From positions 53,804,725 through 53,868,724 of the forward strand of contig CM041293.1 of NCBI GenBank assembly GCA_023052935.1: a stretch of DNA of 64,000 bases, read 5' to 3'. Both the position numbers and the translations under genes were made by a program. The DNA comes from Piezodorus guildinii. Taxonomy: Eukaryota; Arthropoda; Insecta; Hemiptera; Pentatomidae. The notes beneath the pieces are model-generated. The model ran no database searches, had not been told where the DNA came from, and saw only the letters and a list, made by a program, of their open reading frames with translations. Below, one piece after another: positions 11,080 to 25,900 of this stretch (position 1 is the first letter of the stretch; the number at the start of each line of letters is the position of its first letter).

Positions 11080-12616
11080 CTACACATAAAAACAAGTCAT
11101 ACACAAACAGAACAGGAAAATATAGAATAATAAACTAATCATCACATCGATATAACAAGTAATTGCGGTCCTTATTCATAACCAAAAGCCTTATATATTT
11201 ATAAAGTTTTCTTCAAAAGAGCAGACTAAGCAAATTTTTAATTTTATTTTAAGATAGAATAACAATACAACATTAACTAACTATGGCCTCTCATTAACAA
11301 CTATTAACATAAGTGATAAATGTATTATCATTACTATAAATCAAACAAAACAAGTAAATATTGTAGAGAATGTACCAAAGACATAGAAACAAATTCAAAA
11401 GATGGGAGAGAAATTTATTGAATTTTTTAAATGGATTTATTTCAGGAATAACAAAATTAGAAAAAAAAAACTGTTATATCTATACCACAAAATAACCTAC
11501 CCCTTGATAAAACAAAGTATTGCTTTTTTTAGCACTTAAAACTTGATAACAGCTATACAAGAGAGGCATTTAAAAAAAAGTTATAAATAAAATTACAATA
11601 TCCACAAACAGAATGAAAACTTTTTTTAGAGGTAAATAAATTTACTTAACTTTCTTTTTTAAAATTAAACAATCAAACATATGTTTTTTTGTTGTTTTTT
11701 TTTCAAATGAAACCATAGTAAAATAAATAAAACACACCGGATATAATGAGACAATTATGAAAAATCTTATTGACTTTCTGAAACCAAGGGAAAAGGGTGA
11801 TATTGTGTGAACTATTAAAAATGAGTACACAAAAAAAGATATTATATTATTTAAATTAATTTTTAATTAGGAATAATTTAATGGCAAAAAATTAAAGGTT
11901 AAGAATAAGTCTTAACTTTTTTTATAATATTTACGAATCCTGAAAAATGCTAGAAGATATTGTTCCTGTAACATTATTTATTTAGAACATATTGGGGCAG
12001 AAAAACAAAAACCTCAAGAATGGATGTATGACAGAAACAAATTTGGGAACTTCACATGGCATAGGTTTGGCAAAATCATGACATGCAAAACATTATACAA
12101 TTTTACATCATTAAAACCAGATAGACCACAAAATCAACTGAGGAAGCTGCAAATGATTTTGACTGACAAAAACATTTACTTAAATGAATTTTTTAAAACG
12201 AGAATAACATTTTTTTGAATTTTTAAACAGGAGTTCGCCATAATTTTGGCGATATAGGAGAAAATGATTGTGGCTGAATATCAAATAAGTATGTATTTTA
12301 AATATTTTTAATACCTATGTATTAAATTAAGTAAATGCATCTATAACAAAGTTTCTGTATAACAATTTTTTTTTCTTCAAAATTTTCAATTTTGTTACAC
12401 TGACAAATAACTTTTTAATCTACAAGTTTCATCCAATAATTTTGGTCATACTGCAACTTACTATAACATTCTTAAGCTAATGTTGTCAATTTATAGAATA
12501 AACATTCAATTTCAGGAAAGCATGCCCACACACATATATGCACAAGCTAACATTAATAATATGATATACTTATAATCAAGCTCACATATGCTATAAATTA
12601 AAATTTATTAGTTTTT
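11080..12616. other. Intron between the acidic exon 13121 and the first Ski2 exon, right part
   Basis: AT-rich sequence with several poly-A and poly-T runs. No exon encoding a Ski2-like N-terminus, no convincing start codon with coding potential and no polyadenylated gene end were found. This matters for whether the two exon sets form one gene. Confidence 0.5.
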
Positions 12617-12885
12617 TATTTATTTATGTAACGCCAATCAATACTACTGTGACTAATTGGAGGATACTACCGTCATCAATTTTACCTATCCAGGTTTAAT
12701 TAGAATAAGGATCTTTAATGAGTACCTGACATCATCCCACAGGCTTGGAATAACCATTTTACGTCCTCCCTAAAGGATATTTTACTCCCTTTAAAAAATC
12801 CTACGGCTATCTGCCATGTTTAAGCTCATGATCTTGGGCATAGAGGGCTCTTAGCTAGCCAATACACTACAGGTGAACATAAAAT
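12617..12885 (-). repeat. tRNA-derived SINE (family 1), old copy
   Basis: It is homologous along its length to the SINE at 22112-22358: TATTTATGTAACGCC-like tail, ACCTATCCAGGTTTAATTAG, AAGGATCTTTAATGAGTACC and ATCTTGGGCATAGAGGGCTC. The pol III head is at the right end, so the sense strand is minus. Confidence 0.65.
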
Positions 12886-13120
12886 TTAATGTCTTTGTTT
12901 AAAAAAACAGATTTAAGATTTTTTTCATCTTGTGATTCATTATAAATACTTTCCTTATTATTTTTTGTCATATTAAGCTAGTTTGGTGTTATAAGACTTG
13001 TTTTTACCAGATATCTTATTTATATAATAAGGTTTTCCATTAGTTTCTAGGATTTTCCAATAGTTAGAGCTACAATAACCTATAACATCTGTGAAGTTGA
13101 TTATTGATAATATATTTTAC

Positions 13121-13983
13121 CTTTGCCATGATATTATCTGCTACATTTTTGTGAAGTGATTCATTATCATCAATTTTCATATCCTTAACTCTTGTTTCTA
13201 GCTCTTCTTCCCTGTTAATAATTTCATCTTTTTGTAATTCTATTTCATCTTCATTAGGTTTCTCATCAACATCAGATTTTAAATTAATAATATCTTTTTC
13301 CTCTAACTTGTTCTCATCATACTCTCCAGTACGAGGATCACCATCAGCGATCGACTCAGGAAGGTCATCATCATTTTTTTCCTCATCCTCCTTGCTCTGC
13401 TCTTCTAGAAGTTTTTTAAACATCAGAATAGGAATGGAATCCCCTTTGTTCGTTTGGTCCAAATTTTCCATGAATGACTCATACTCCTTGCGTGACTCAG
13501 TTGGTACCACTTGAGTAAGACTCGACACTTTATCACAATAGTGTTCACTAAAATACTGCTTCCACTTCCTTATTTTTTCTCTTGAAGGTTCATACTCGCC
13601 ATCTATCCACGCTTTCAGTTTTCGAGGGACCTTAAATTTTTTGTGTTTAATGAAAACTATTTCTTTCAATTTTTCTAAATTTTTAACCATACTTTCTTCT
13701 GAAGGAATGGGTTTCGATTCAAATGGAGCCCATTGCCCAACAATAGTATCAAATTTATGGGAGTCTTCAGAATTGTCATCCGATTCAGATTCAGATGAAG
13801 ATAAAGGTTGAGATGTATAAGAGCGCCTTTTTCTTTTTTTTGGACGGGCAGTTTGAGCAGATGTATCCCCAATAGCACCAGAAGAGATAAGATCATCCTC
13901 ATCTACTTTTTCATCTTCATCAGCAGTAGGTAGATCACTATGATCGCCTTCACTATCATTTGTTGGCTTTTTCTCCATCAGAT
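13121..13983 (-). CDS. Longest exon (863 bp) of the acidic gene
   Basis: The exon starts after acceptor TTTACTCTAG and ends at AAG|GTAAAA. It encodes about 287 residues: an Asp/Glu-rich start, a PKKRKRR nuclear-localisation-like cluster, a serine/acidic tract, a central basic segment (KHKKFKVPRKLKAWIDGEY), and a long Glu/Lys-rich tail likely to be helical or coiled. If the donor is not used, the frame runs on to a stop at 13070, which would make this a terminal exon. No domain recognised. Confidence 0.78.
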
Positions 13984-16900
13984 CTAGAGTAAAAATTACC
14001 ATTTTTACATCACTTAGAAAAAAATTAAAATAACAAGGAATACAAAATATGAAGAGAAAGAAGCACTAAAGGCATACATTATTTTACTACCTTCTGATAC
14101 GTGCTTCGTTCTTATATCAGTTTAATTATTACTTACAGTATAATCTAATATATAAAAATCTTGTGACATGGAGTTTGTGGTGGGTCTTACTCTCCTGGAA
14201 TGGCTCAACCGATTTTTATGAAATTTTGTATGTGTAAGAATCAGTCCTAAAGTATATTTCATATCACTAGGTGATTCGGGTGTCAGTATATAGAAACAAA
14301 GTGTTTGTTTGTTTTTTTTTCACCAAAATGTTTTAATGTATTTATTTTTACTTTCACTTACTATATATAGTAAGGGAAAGTATTGCGATCGTGAAAATTT
14401 TCGAATTCCAGTTTTCAACGGAAATACACGTTTTAGGGTCCCCTGAGTCCAAATAACCAAGTCCTGCAAAAAGGTCTGGGTGTGTGTGTGTGTGTGTGTG
14501 TGGTAACTCCCGGGTGGAAACGAAGAATCCTATAAAACTGAAATTTCATATTTAAGACAACTATACACCCGAGACATTACAAAAACTTTTTCATCAAAAT
14601 AAGCTTACCAAAAGAGGCACTTAATACCATGCATTTTGCACCTTTTTTCGATTTTCTCAAAAACGGTTCCGACAATTTTGATTAAACTCGCTATATCGAT
14701 GTAAAATTTAATGGACTTTAATATCATGTAGGTTTCATTCTGATTAAAATGGTCTGACAGGGCTTAAATGCCGATATTTTAAATTTTCTTTCTCTAAAGT
14801 ACCTTAAATTTTGTTGATTCTATAAAAATAACAATATTATCTTGTTACCACTGATGAAAAACAGGTAAATATATAAATTGAATGAATTCGATACCCAACT
14901 AAAGGAGAAAACAGAAAAAATATTTTTTTAATGCAATTTTTTTCGTTTTTGAACATAAGAACAGTAATATACATAAAAAATATAAAATAATAAACAGTAA
15001 TATAAAAAAATATTATCTCATACACAAGCTTTTAAAAGTTAATAGAGAGTGATAAAAAGCCGATAAAACTAACTGATTATATTAGATAATAATATAATAG
15101 ATTTTTTAATAAAACACATGTTTCTATAGAAAATCATTTTAATTAATTCTTTAATAGTTTCACGTATTTTTATCTCTGACTGTATTTGAAAATTCTTTCA
15201 TTGATTTTGAAAATGGAGGTAAGTGAAAGTCGTGTGTTTTTTTTTTTATTTGACATGAAAAAAAATACCTACGACCCCAAATTTTCATCCTCCTCCCACC
15301 CACGCATTTTTTAATCAGGTTTTATTATTTTTGTATGAACAATATCCAAATAGTCGAAAAAGTTTAAAGTTAATTTAAATCAAAAGTTTATTCAGTTTCG
15401 TTCGAAATATATGATTAAGATTAAATAATATAACAATATAAAATTGTATCTTTTTTTTTTTTTAAATAATAATCAGAAATAAGTTTAAGCCCTATTCGTC
15501 ACGTTACATTATCTTTTACAACTTTGTATCTAAGACAATATATATTTTTGTGCCAGTTCGTAGTTAACATATATGAAATACATTGAATTGAGAAAATTAA
15601 TGGATGGTTTCTTTTTGTTTTTATAGGCGATCATTGTCTACAATGTTCCATTCCTCTTTCTGTCACAGGCCCCATCCCCACAGACTTATAATAAATTCGT
15701 TATTTTCCATTTAACAACCAAAATATTCAATAGAAATAATTTATATGGTAGAAAAACGTTTGCCGAGCCAGCTAATTAATTATAAAGTATAATGAAATAT
15801 AACGAACTACTGAAATAATATGAGAAGATACTAGGAACTTATATATTTTCTCTTGATAAACGATTCAATAATGTATGAAACCACTTAATTCTAAAACTGT
15901 TTTTTAGTTTGCAAACAATTAAGTTTCTCCCCACCTTTCCTCCCGAATCGATTGTACATCATTTGCTCAGAGTGTATCACCTCAATAAGATAAAAAATTA
16001 ATTTTCTATAATTATTTCTCTTTGAAAAGTTGGGATTTGACAATTAACCAGTTTCAAACTTATGCTTACAATAAGAAATTGATGAGCAATATAAGTGAAT
16101 GAAGAAAAAACAAATTACCTTCAGTTGTAAATGGTTCAGGTTTAAACATTACTTGAACATCATCAGAATCATCTGAATCTGATGAACTTTCCAATTCTGG
16201 AGGAGGTAAGTCCAAAGGCTTTGATAAATCACAAAATGCTTCATTGGAAAATTGAGGGTAATGTTGTGCCAAAAGACTTCTTAATTTGACTGAAAAAAAA
16301 AAAATGTTTCATACAATTTAACATTTGATTATTTTTTAAAATAATATATAAAAGATTAAAAAAATCCAGATGTTATATATATTGAGTTGAATAACTAATC
16401 AAGTACATTATTAATATATCCAGAAACTTAAGTATAATATCCAAATAATATCATATTCTTCAATGAAAATGTTTAAAAAATGTTTAGGAAGGAGATTATT
16501 TCTGTGTTTATTCTCTATTTTGTCGGTACTGTGGCAGACAAAATTGACGTTTCTAATATCTGAATGCTCAAGAATTTGAGGGCCTAAATCACTTCCATAC
16601 ACCGTGTTACAGACTATAATTATTTCAATTCATTGAGAAGAAGTCAAGTATAGTATAAAGTCCAACCCAAAAAACAATTTCAGTTCATAACAAATATAAA
16701 TAGATTTATGACTTTTATTTAGTTAGCTAACATAGAATCACAACATCATTAGATGAAGTTCTGTATTTATAATAATAATTAATTATATTATTTTTAAATA
16801 ATAATCAGATCACACATCATCACTTTGTATTAATAAAGTTTGAAATAAATGGGGATGGCATACCAAAATTAAAATATCCTGAATGTTCACTGATGTAGGG

Positions 16901-19900
16901 GTAAGTCAAAAATTTTTCAGAGAAAGAATCCAGAGTTTCAAGTTTTAATCCATAATCAGGTATATCTGTTTCACCTAACTGTGAAAAAAAAAAAAAAAAA
17001 AAAAGCATATAAAATACAACCACTGAAATCTTTATGTATAATAATCAAAGTATAGAATAGAGAATAAATAAAAATAAAACATGGAAGTTTTTTTTTTTTT
17101 TAAAAGCACTATAGATTCCAAAACAAGCTGCAAATTATTACACAATGGTTTATTATTTCCAAACAACTATATTAGGGTATTACTGTTTATATCGCTGTTT
17201 ACAAGCAATTAACTAGTATGGAAAGCAATAAATAATTCAAAGGAAAATGGTATATCATCACTGCTAATTTTGAAACGCTATATCTCTGCTTATTCTGAAT
17301 CAAGTTCAATGACTCTTTTTTCATTTTGTAGAAAATTTAATTCTCTATGAAACAGCACTAAGAGCAAAAATGTTTCGGTATTTATCAATTTATTAATTAG
17401 GAGAAAAGCATTTTCTCTGAGGTTTTACATATCTTGAAATGTAAGCCCTCAAATTTTGAAGGGGAAGGGTAATTTTTTTTTTGGTTCATTATTGAAAATA
17501 ATAAACCAAAAGCATTTATACTTGACAGTACTATTTCCTTTTATTTTCTTTCAATTTTAATTCAAACAAAATTTCCTGATTACAAAACACCTTACGTTTT
17601 TTTTCTCTATCATCAATAATAACCGAGATATCTGGGAATCACATCCTTTATAAGTTGTGGCTTGACCATATAAGATTATTTTTTCTTCTTTGTTCATCGC
17701 ATTGTCTTGATCTCGAAAATATTTTGGATTTTTCTCTATCTTCAATAATAAATTTTATGGGGAGTAATTTTTTTTTTGTTGGTCAGTAACAAAGATTCAT
17801 TATTGAAAATAATAACCCAAAATTAGATGATTGGGCCTACAACCTACAAAAAACATCAGGTAGTTGTGACAATGCATTATATAATTATAATTGTTTTATT
17901 TGTAAATTTACTAAAGGAATTGAATTGAAGAGGTGATGTATATCAAAATCCTCCAAGAAATCTTTTAGAATATCTTGCTCATTTATCATAAGTTTTACTT
18001 CATATTAGAACATTTCTATCATATTAGGAAAAAAATTCATTTTAAAACCCTAGATATTCTTTGTGATAAAATTAAAGTTTGGCATAATTTCTGGATAGAT
18101 AATTTAATTCATAGAAATACTAAGTGTTAATTCTGCAATTTGTAGACCTCTGAATTCTATTTTCTCATGAATTGTTCTCCTTTATTTTTCTTTGTTCTCT
18201 CTTTCTCCCTAGTTTCTGACGACAATATAATATTCTTCCAAGATAATCGGAATGTTCAAGGCAACTTTCCCAAGAAAGTTTTAGCAGAAAGAATATCTGA
18301 AATCTGCCTTTTATCACAATTAGGCAGGCCCCTTTGCAACCTCTTCTAAACATATAAATGTAAGAAAATAAGGTTTTGTAACTTAAAGTCATTGTGGTTG
18401 AATGAATGCCTAACAAACACTGAGTCTCACAGGGAGGGCTCATGTTTACAAAAAAATTAAATATAGTATTAGGATTAAAATGAAACCAATAACAATAAAA
18501 TTGGAAACTGAAAGAGAAAGAAATGTCAATAAATATCTCAAGTATTAAAAAAAAAAAAAACGGTCATTTTTTTTTTTTTTTTTACTCACCCCAATAGTAA
18601 ATTTATGGATGGGAAACTGGAATTTCAGCAGCAAAATTATTTTTAATAGACCTTATCATTTATTTACAATAAATAAATAATAATTTTATTAGGCCTAAGT
18701 ATCATTAAATTATGCCGAAAATAAAGTTAACCAAAAGCTTACAAAAATCAGCCTATATGAATCTGATCAATCTCTTACCCCTTCCAATGTTCCTCCTCGT
18801 TTTAAATATTCATTTTTAAATTCATCACACATGTCATCATTTTTTTGTTCAGTATGATTGCTATAATTCTTTTTGATGAGAGCTTTTTCCATGTTGATTT
18901 TATGAAAAAGATTTCTCACCATTCCGCCATCACTGTCTATCTGCGTTTGCTAAAAAAATAATAATAATGATTATGGTTCAAAACTATTTTAAACTGAACA
19001 ATCAGATATATAATTGCATTAGATTGTTTATTTTTGAAATGGTATATGATATATGGCTCCTTCATGAATATTAGTAAAAGTGCAATTTTTTGACAGGACT
19101 TATAAGATACATTAATAAATATTATAAGAACAATTTTAAAAGAATCAAAAATATTTACCCTCAAACAGCAGATTATTGTTTTTTCTTGTCATAATCCTAT
19201 TTTTTCTTTTGGTCTAATAATTGCAACGAATATTTTTAAATATTTCTCGAGTCAGTCATGCATGAAAGCCATAGATGATGACCGATGAGGTGTAGAGTAG
19301 GTGAAACTAATTTCAGATTAATTAGAACGGTTTAAAAATAATGAATAGATCGAAAAATCTAGTAAAAAAAAATTTAATTATAATTTATAATTTTTCACAT
19401 AGTGAGTGAAAACAGACGATACTGCTGATGAAGTTGTGAAACATTATATGTGGAATAAATATCCACGATAGGTAAGTCTTTTTTAAAGAAAAAACACTAT
19501 TAATAAAACAAGACATGTGAAAGTTAAAAAAAAAATGTAAAAAGTGTATTAATATAATAAAAATATTTTTTACAGACACTTCAGAATGGTCTAGAGTCTA
19601 GAGAATTAATTTCTTTGGGGAATGGCCAAAAAATATATCTTACAGATTATTGTTTTAATTATTTTGAGCTCAAATTATTTCATAACATCCAAGAGACTCA
19701 ATGAAGCATTTGAGCCATAGAACCTAAAATTGGTTTAGCTGTATCATCAAAATATGGGTACTTCACTAACCCAAAGTCAGGCTAAACATCCTATTCTCCA
19801 CCATTGTTATATTGTAGTGGGGTAATTAGCTAGATTAATTAAACAAAACTTTATGTTTCATTAGGTTAATTTTGGTTTCTTAATTTTCCTTTATGTATTT

Positions 19901-22900
19901 AGTTATTTTATTAAATGTATTGTGATCTGTCATTTAATTTATTTTTTATTTTTAATGTATACATTCTACTAATTTTCTATAATGAACCACCCTAAATTTG
20001 AGTTATTTCTTGGAAGTACTGATCTTCCACAGATAGCTCAGCATAAACACTTTAAGGAATCTCAAAATAAATTGTTTAATAATCAACACATTCATGAATA
20101 TATAAAAAAGGAAACCTAATGTTCAAATTCCTGGAAGATGAGATACTTTTCACTACACACTGTGTCTTTAAGGTATGAAAATATAAACATTTCCCGAAAG
20201 GGTGAAATAAAGTTGTTGAAGCAAAAACTTCTTTAGGCGCGTTATGCAATATTTGGCAGGGGTAAAAGCTTTGATTTTTTTTACCATAGTGACGTTACCA
20301 ACATGCTCTAGACTGGCACATGGGCAGCGGCCTGAGTATAACTATCCACTTTTTCACAATTTCCATGAACGTTGTCGATGCTGGTGTAATATCGTCAAAA
20401 AAATATCAATATTTATAATATCATTATCTCAGTATTTAATTAAATCAAAATCAGTTACAAATGAAATTAGTAATGATTTAGTAGGTAAACTATGTCTTAG
20501 AACTTATCTTTTACTGTATATATAGTTAATATAATAAATTCTTGATTCTCTTGACACTAAAATACCAATATTTGTAAATATTATTAAAACATTACTTTGC
20601 ATGAAAATATTTAAATATAATAATAATAGGCTAACCGAACCTGAAGGTTCGATGCCAATACCATCAAATTCCGCCTACACAGACTCGTCCAATGTTCACC
20701 GTTCAAGCCCAAGCCCCCAAGATCAGCCTTAACACAATCCTCCCATCAACGCTTCGGCCTACCTTTCGGACGCCTACCAGTCGGATCAGCGAATACCAAC
20801 TTTCTCGGAATTCGTTCCTCACCGAGCCCAACAACTTTACTCACTCATTCGAGTCTCTGTGATGCTATCAACTCAATTATATTCACAGGATACAAATTCC
20901 GCATTGTGCAACCTTCTAAACTCCCCAGTGGCCTCATCTCTCTTCGGACCAAATAGTTTACACAGCACCTTATTTTTGAATACCTTAAGCCGTTGTCCAT
21001 TCTTCAAAGTAAGCTGCCACATTTCACATCCGTAAAGAAATTTTTATTTAAACATACAAAGCAAATGATGATCTTATAGTCAATATTTAAATCTACAGAG
21101 AATAATTCGAATTACAATGCTGAAATTCAAAATGAAGAGAAAATTATGGGTCTTAAATATCAAAAAAAGCAAAAAAAGTCAACGACAAAGACAAAAAAAG
21201 AGCAACTGATTTAATTCTTTCACAGATAGATCAATATTTTGAAATAGTTTTAAAGCATATTCCTAAATGCCCTAATATCCATGATACAAATGGTCCATCA
21301 AAAAAATGTGCTGTGCACCATCAACTCATACAGTCTACAGTTAAATTCAGATTACGATGGCACAATTCAAGATATATCTCTGCAATCCAAGGTGGTAATG
21401 TTTTACAATTAAATGAAACAATAATAACAAAACATAAACTCTCAACATAATCTACTTTTACAAACGTACTCTTCTTTCCGACAAAATTCCAGTGCAAATC
21501 CAAATTAAAAAAAAAAATTCAATTTCTGCTATACAGCAATTAAAAGCAGGAATTAAATTATTATTCATAATTTACAGGAAAAAATGTAGTTGTGTGGTTC
21601 TAGCACATGCTTCAGTCTACAAGACAAATTTGTCTCTGTGATAAAATAAAAGTTTGAAATACCTCAAAGTTATCTGTTTCGCATGGTTCACTAAAGTTCT
21701 CAACATGAGAAGGGGGTGTTTCAGTCTTCTGATCGTCTTCTTCATTGTCTGAAGAAGCATTTGTAATATTCATAACCAAGTTTGACGGTCGCTTGATGAT
21801 AGTCTTTTGCTCAGACTTGGCAGATTCTTGTTCAGTTTCAAATGAAAAGTCAGGATCCCCAGGTTTGACCTCAGTTATCTGTAAAAATTAAATAAATTAT
21901 TTTAGTAGCAGATAACATTTTTTTTCAGACGAAGTACTTAAAATGAAAAATTAAGATACCATTTAAAAGAGATCTTTATTTGTTATAGATTATAACAAAT
22001 AAATAAATATTATTAATAATATAATTTAATAAATATTATTAAATTAATTAAAATACAGAATGTTTAATAGCAATGAAAACATGATTTTTGTAGCAAATGT
22101 ACAAATCTATTGTTTCTTTATTTATAATATGTCACTTAGTACAACTGTAGCTAATTGGATAATACTAATGTGAGAGTACTAAATTTTGTCAATCCAGGTT
22201 TAATTAGGATAGGGATCAAGTACCTTGCTTAAGCCCAGTACCATAATTTTATGTCCCCTCAAAAGGACAGCATAACCAAGGATTTAATTCCCTCTTTAAA
22301 AAATCATAGGGCCATCAGCCAGGTTTGAACCTGTGATCTTGGGCATGGAAGGCTGGCTTACAAATCTATTATTTCATTTTATTTATTTTTTAATAATTCG
22401 AATCTGTCAATTTATCCTGAATCTAGATGACCAAGTCCCACAAAAAGGTAATACACAATAAACAAACTGAGTGTGTATGTGGTCAGCCTAGCGCGAAAAC
22501 ACTAGAAATAGCACATGTCTGAAATGTTACAGCAACTTTTCTAACTACATCAGCGAACCAGAAGAGCCACTTTATACCATACATTTTGCACATTTTTCTC
22601 AAAAACAGCTTGAACAATTTGGATTAAACACACTATATCGATGTAAAATTTAATCTGCTTTAATATGATATAAGTTTCATTCCCATCCCCTTAAATGGAG
22701 AATCTTTGCATTTTCTTAGAGTAAAGTACCTTTAATTTTGTACATTCCAAAAGATTAACCATATCACCTTATTAGTATTGATAACAAATGACTAAATATA
22801 CAAGTTGAACGTTGAATATTTTTTATGCAATTTATGATTTGATAATAAGAACAGTAATATAGACGAATGATATACCATTGGAAAGCTAAAAATTTTAGAA

Positions 22901-25900
22901 AAATATTATCTTATTCACAAAGTTGAAAAAGGTAATGGAGAGTGGTGAAAAGCAGATAAAACTGATTGTTGTACCCTGTGCGATGTCAGGTACTCGTTAA
23001 AGATCTCTATCCTAATAAAACCTGGATAGGCAAACTTTAGGACTCCCAGTGGTAGCATCGTCCAATTAGCCACAGTAGCATAAAGAGACATTAAATTAAT
23101 AAACAACAAACTGATTGTTCCTGATAATAATATAGTAGATTATTTAATAAAACAAGTTTCTATCGAAACTCAATGTACAATAATTATTTAATCTCTAACT
23201 TTATTTAAAAGTACTTAAATCGATTTTAACAACAAAGTTAAGTGAAAGTCGTGTGTTTTGCGCACATCAGATTATTTTTTAAATTGTGACATAAACAATT
23301 CATTACCAGATTTCCTGGAGCACACATTTCATTCTCACTAGCTTTAAGTATGAAACTACAACTTTGTAATTGAGTATCCAAAAATTCTTGAAGATTGCCT
23401 TCATTAATTCCTCTCTGCCTAGGAAAGCCAAGGTCATCCAACATTCTATTTATGTTCTCTACATGCTTTTCAAAATCTGATTCAACTGCTGCAGCTTCAT
23501 CACTCCTACAATTTTCTAAATAAAAAGAAAAATATATTTATTGAAATGACATAAGTAGGAATGGTGGAAGGAAGAAAGTAGGATTTATTTTATACATTTA
23601 ATATTTCTTGCTTTACTGATTTCTTTTTTACATTAATTCATATAATAAGAAGAATGATTGTATATCCACAGAATAGAGCATAGCAAATATAAATAATGAC
23701 TGATTTTATATTTTAATGACCAACTAATATAATATATAAATTAATATAATAGATTACTGATCAAGTCACTTGAATTTATTTCAAGTTATTTGTTTATCAT
23801 TCAATTTTACAATTCACTATTCTAAATCCTCAAACAATATCTTGTAAATCATCAAAATTTTGATTTTACCTCTGATTCCAGTCATAAAAGAGATAAAATA
23901 TTCTAAAACTTTTTAAATAAATTAAACTATTCAAACAGTTTTAAATTTTATGCTCTTACCCTTTTTTTTTTTTTTTCTTAAAATATTCTATTTTAAAATA
24001 ATCAAACTGTGAAAATACAAAATAAAATATTTATAATAATCAAAATTGTTGAGAAACTTTATTTATCTGTAAGTCTACAGTACATTAATATAACTACTAC
24101 AAAGCATAATAATGAATAGGGAAAATATAATTATAAAATTAAAACTTTTGATGAATTTACAAATAATATTATAATAATTTGAATAAAAATAATATACCAA
24201 GGTACTCTTTCATCTTTTCAAAATTTTCATTGAGTTCTGTTTCAGTTATGTTCCCCTGAAGACCACCAAGGATTTTATTACTTTTTATTTTTACTTTTTC
24301 CTTTTCCCAGTCAATTTCATACATTTTATCTGTCGGATCTGCAAAAGAATGATTTTGATTTAATTCATATAAAAATAAAACATGGAAATGGTAACATGAT
24401 CCAATATTTAAGATATGTTTTATATAAGATTTATTAAGTTGAAATAGTGTTATTGTTAATATTTTAGAAACAAATATTGCGTGTGTCCATAAGTTAGATT
24501 TTAGTTAGCAGTGCGAATTGTTTGCAAATATCTCCAGTTCTCAGTTGTCAGACAATAATGAGAGCTATTAGAAAGGTCAAAGACCCTTCAAAAATGTTGT
24601 GTTCGATTTTATCGGCATTACTTTTGTTTGTATAAGCAAGCGAGCTTTGGAGGCCCACCAATATATGTATGGTATACGTGGGATGATGACTTATCATACC
24701 ATTCTACTCAAAATAGTTTGCTAAGTTTCGTTGCGCAGATACGAGTCTCGAAGATACACCCCGCATCACCACTAGACCACATGACCCAGGAGTGGTCCCC
24801 TCACCAAAGTTGATTAGAGTGCTAGACACAATTTCCTGCAGAGACCCACCCAAATGTTTAGGTTCAACATAAATTGACTGAATATCAATCTGTAACTCAT
24901 ATAATTAAAGATGCAATGGTTGCCTGATGAATTAAAATCTAATACAAACTCTACTGTTTGAGCAACATTTTCACATGCATCAGCAGTAAGCTAAAAATCA
25001 TCTATCACACATCAACATAAAAAACATGACTTTATCACTATAAGCCTCTGTGATAATGTAACCTATAAAACATTAAATTAGTTACATTGGTTTTTATTGC
25101 TACAGTACATTCTAAACCAATGAGAAGTTTGGGTGATATCTAGCAAAAACCTTGACATTTAAAGAAAGATATTAAAGAGAAAAAAGTAAATACTGGTGTA
25201 GGGAAGTGACGGCCCCATCACCCAGTCTTAATACCGCAGACAGCCACTGGCCCTCCTGGTTAGGGAACAGTACACTCACATTCATACAATACACCAATAC
25301 AGCACACTGCACTCATCCCCACAACACAGAAAAGAGTCATCGACAGTGCACACCATAGAGTCACCTTTCCTAGGTAGCCACCCCAGAGGTAGAGCAGGAT
25401 CAGATCTCAACGGCAAAACGACTATTTTATGTTTGTGTAGACCTGGAGCTCTACATAAGCTCTTGGTAAACATTGATAGGTACCACATAGACATATCTTC
25501 AATCCAAGAAATTAGATGGATTAGAGAGGGATTGTTGGAAAAAGACACCACACCATCTATTATAGCTGTAGTGGGAATCAACACACATTCGGTTCTGGAT
25601 TTGTGGTTGCAAGAAAATTCCACCAATTGTTGATTGATTTTAATGCTGTAAGTCCTAGAATCTGGGTATTTTTGATCAGAGTTAAATTTAAGAATTACAG
25701 CATTATTAACTCGCACACTCCAACTGAGGTAACCGATGAAGAAACTAAGGATGAGTTTTATGACCTGTCAGAATGAAATTTTGACTTATACCCAAGATAT
25801 GATGTCAAAATCATCGAAGGAGACATAAATGCAAAATTTGGACATGAATAAATCTATCGACCTACAATCGGAAACCACAGTCTTCATAGTCATTGCAATC

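Noticed and set aside
11642..11830. Possible missing Ski2 5' exon on the minus strand
   Set aside because: The translation is hydrophobic and low in complexity, without Ski2-like motifs or convincing splice borders.
13070..13120. Exon at 13121 reading through to a stop as a gene terminus
   Set aside because: The GTAAAA donor after AAG is good and the phase fits the next exon. Kept as an alternative rather than the main model.
20244..20525. 93-codon plus-strand ORF with a signal-peptide-like start (VKALIFFTIVTL)
   Set aside because: It is short, runs into AT-rich sequence, has no splice-supported continuation and no recognisable mature domain, and sits in an intron of a gene on the other strand.
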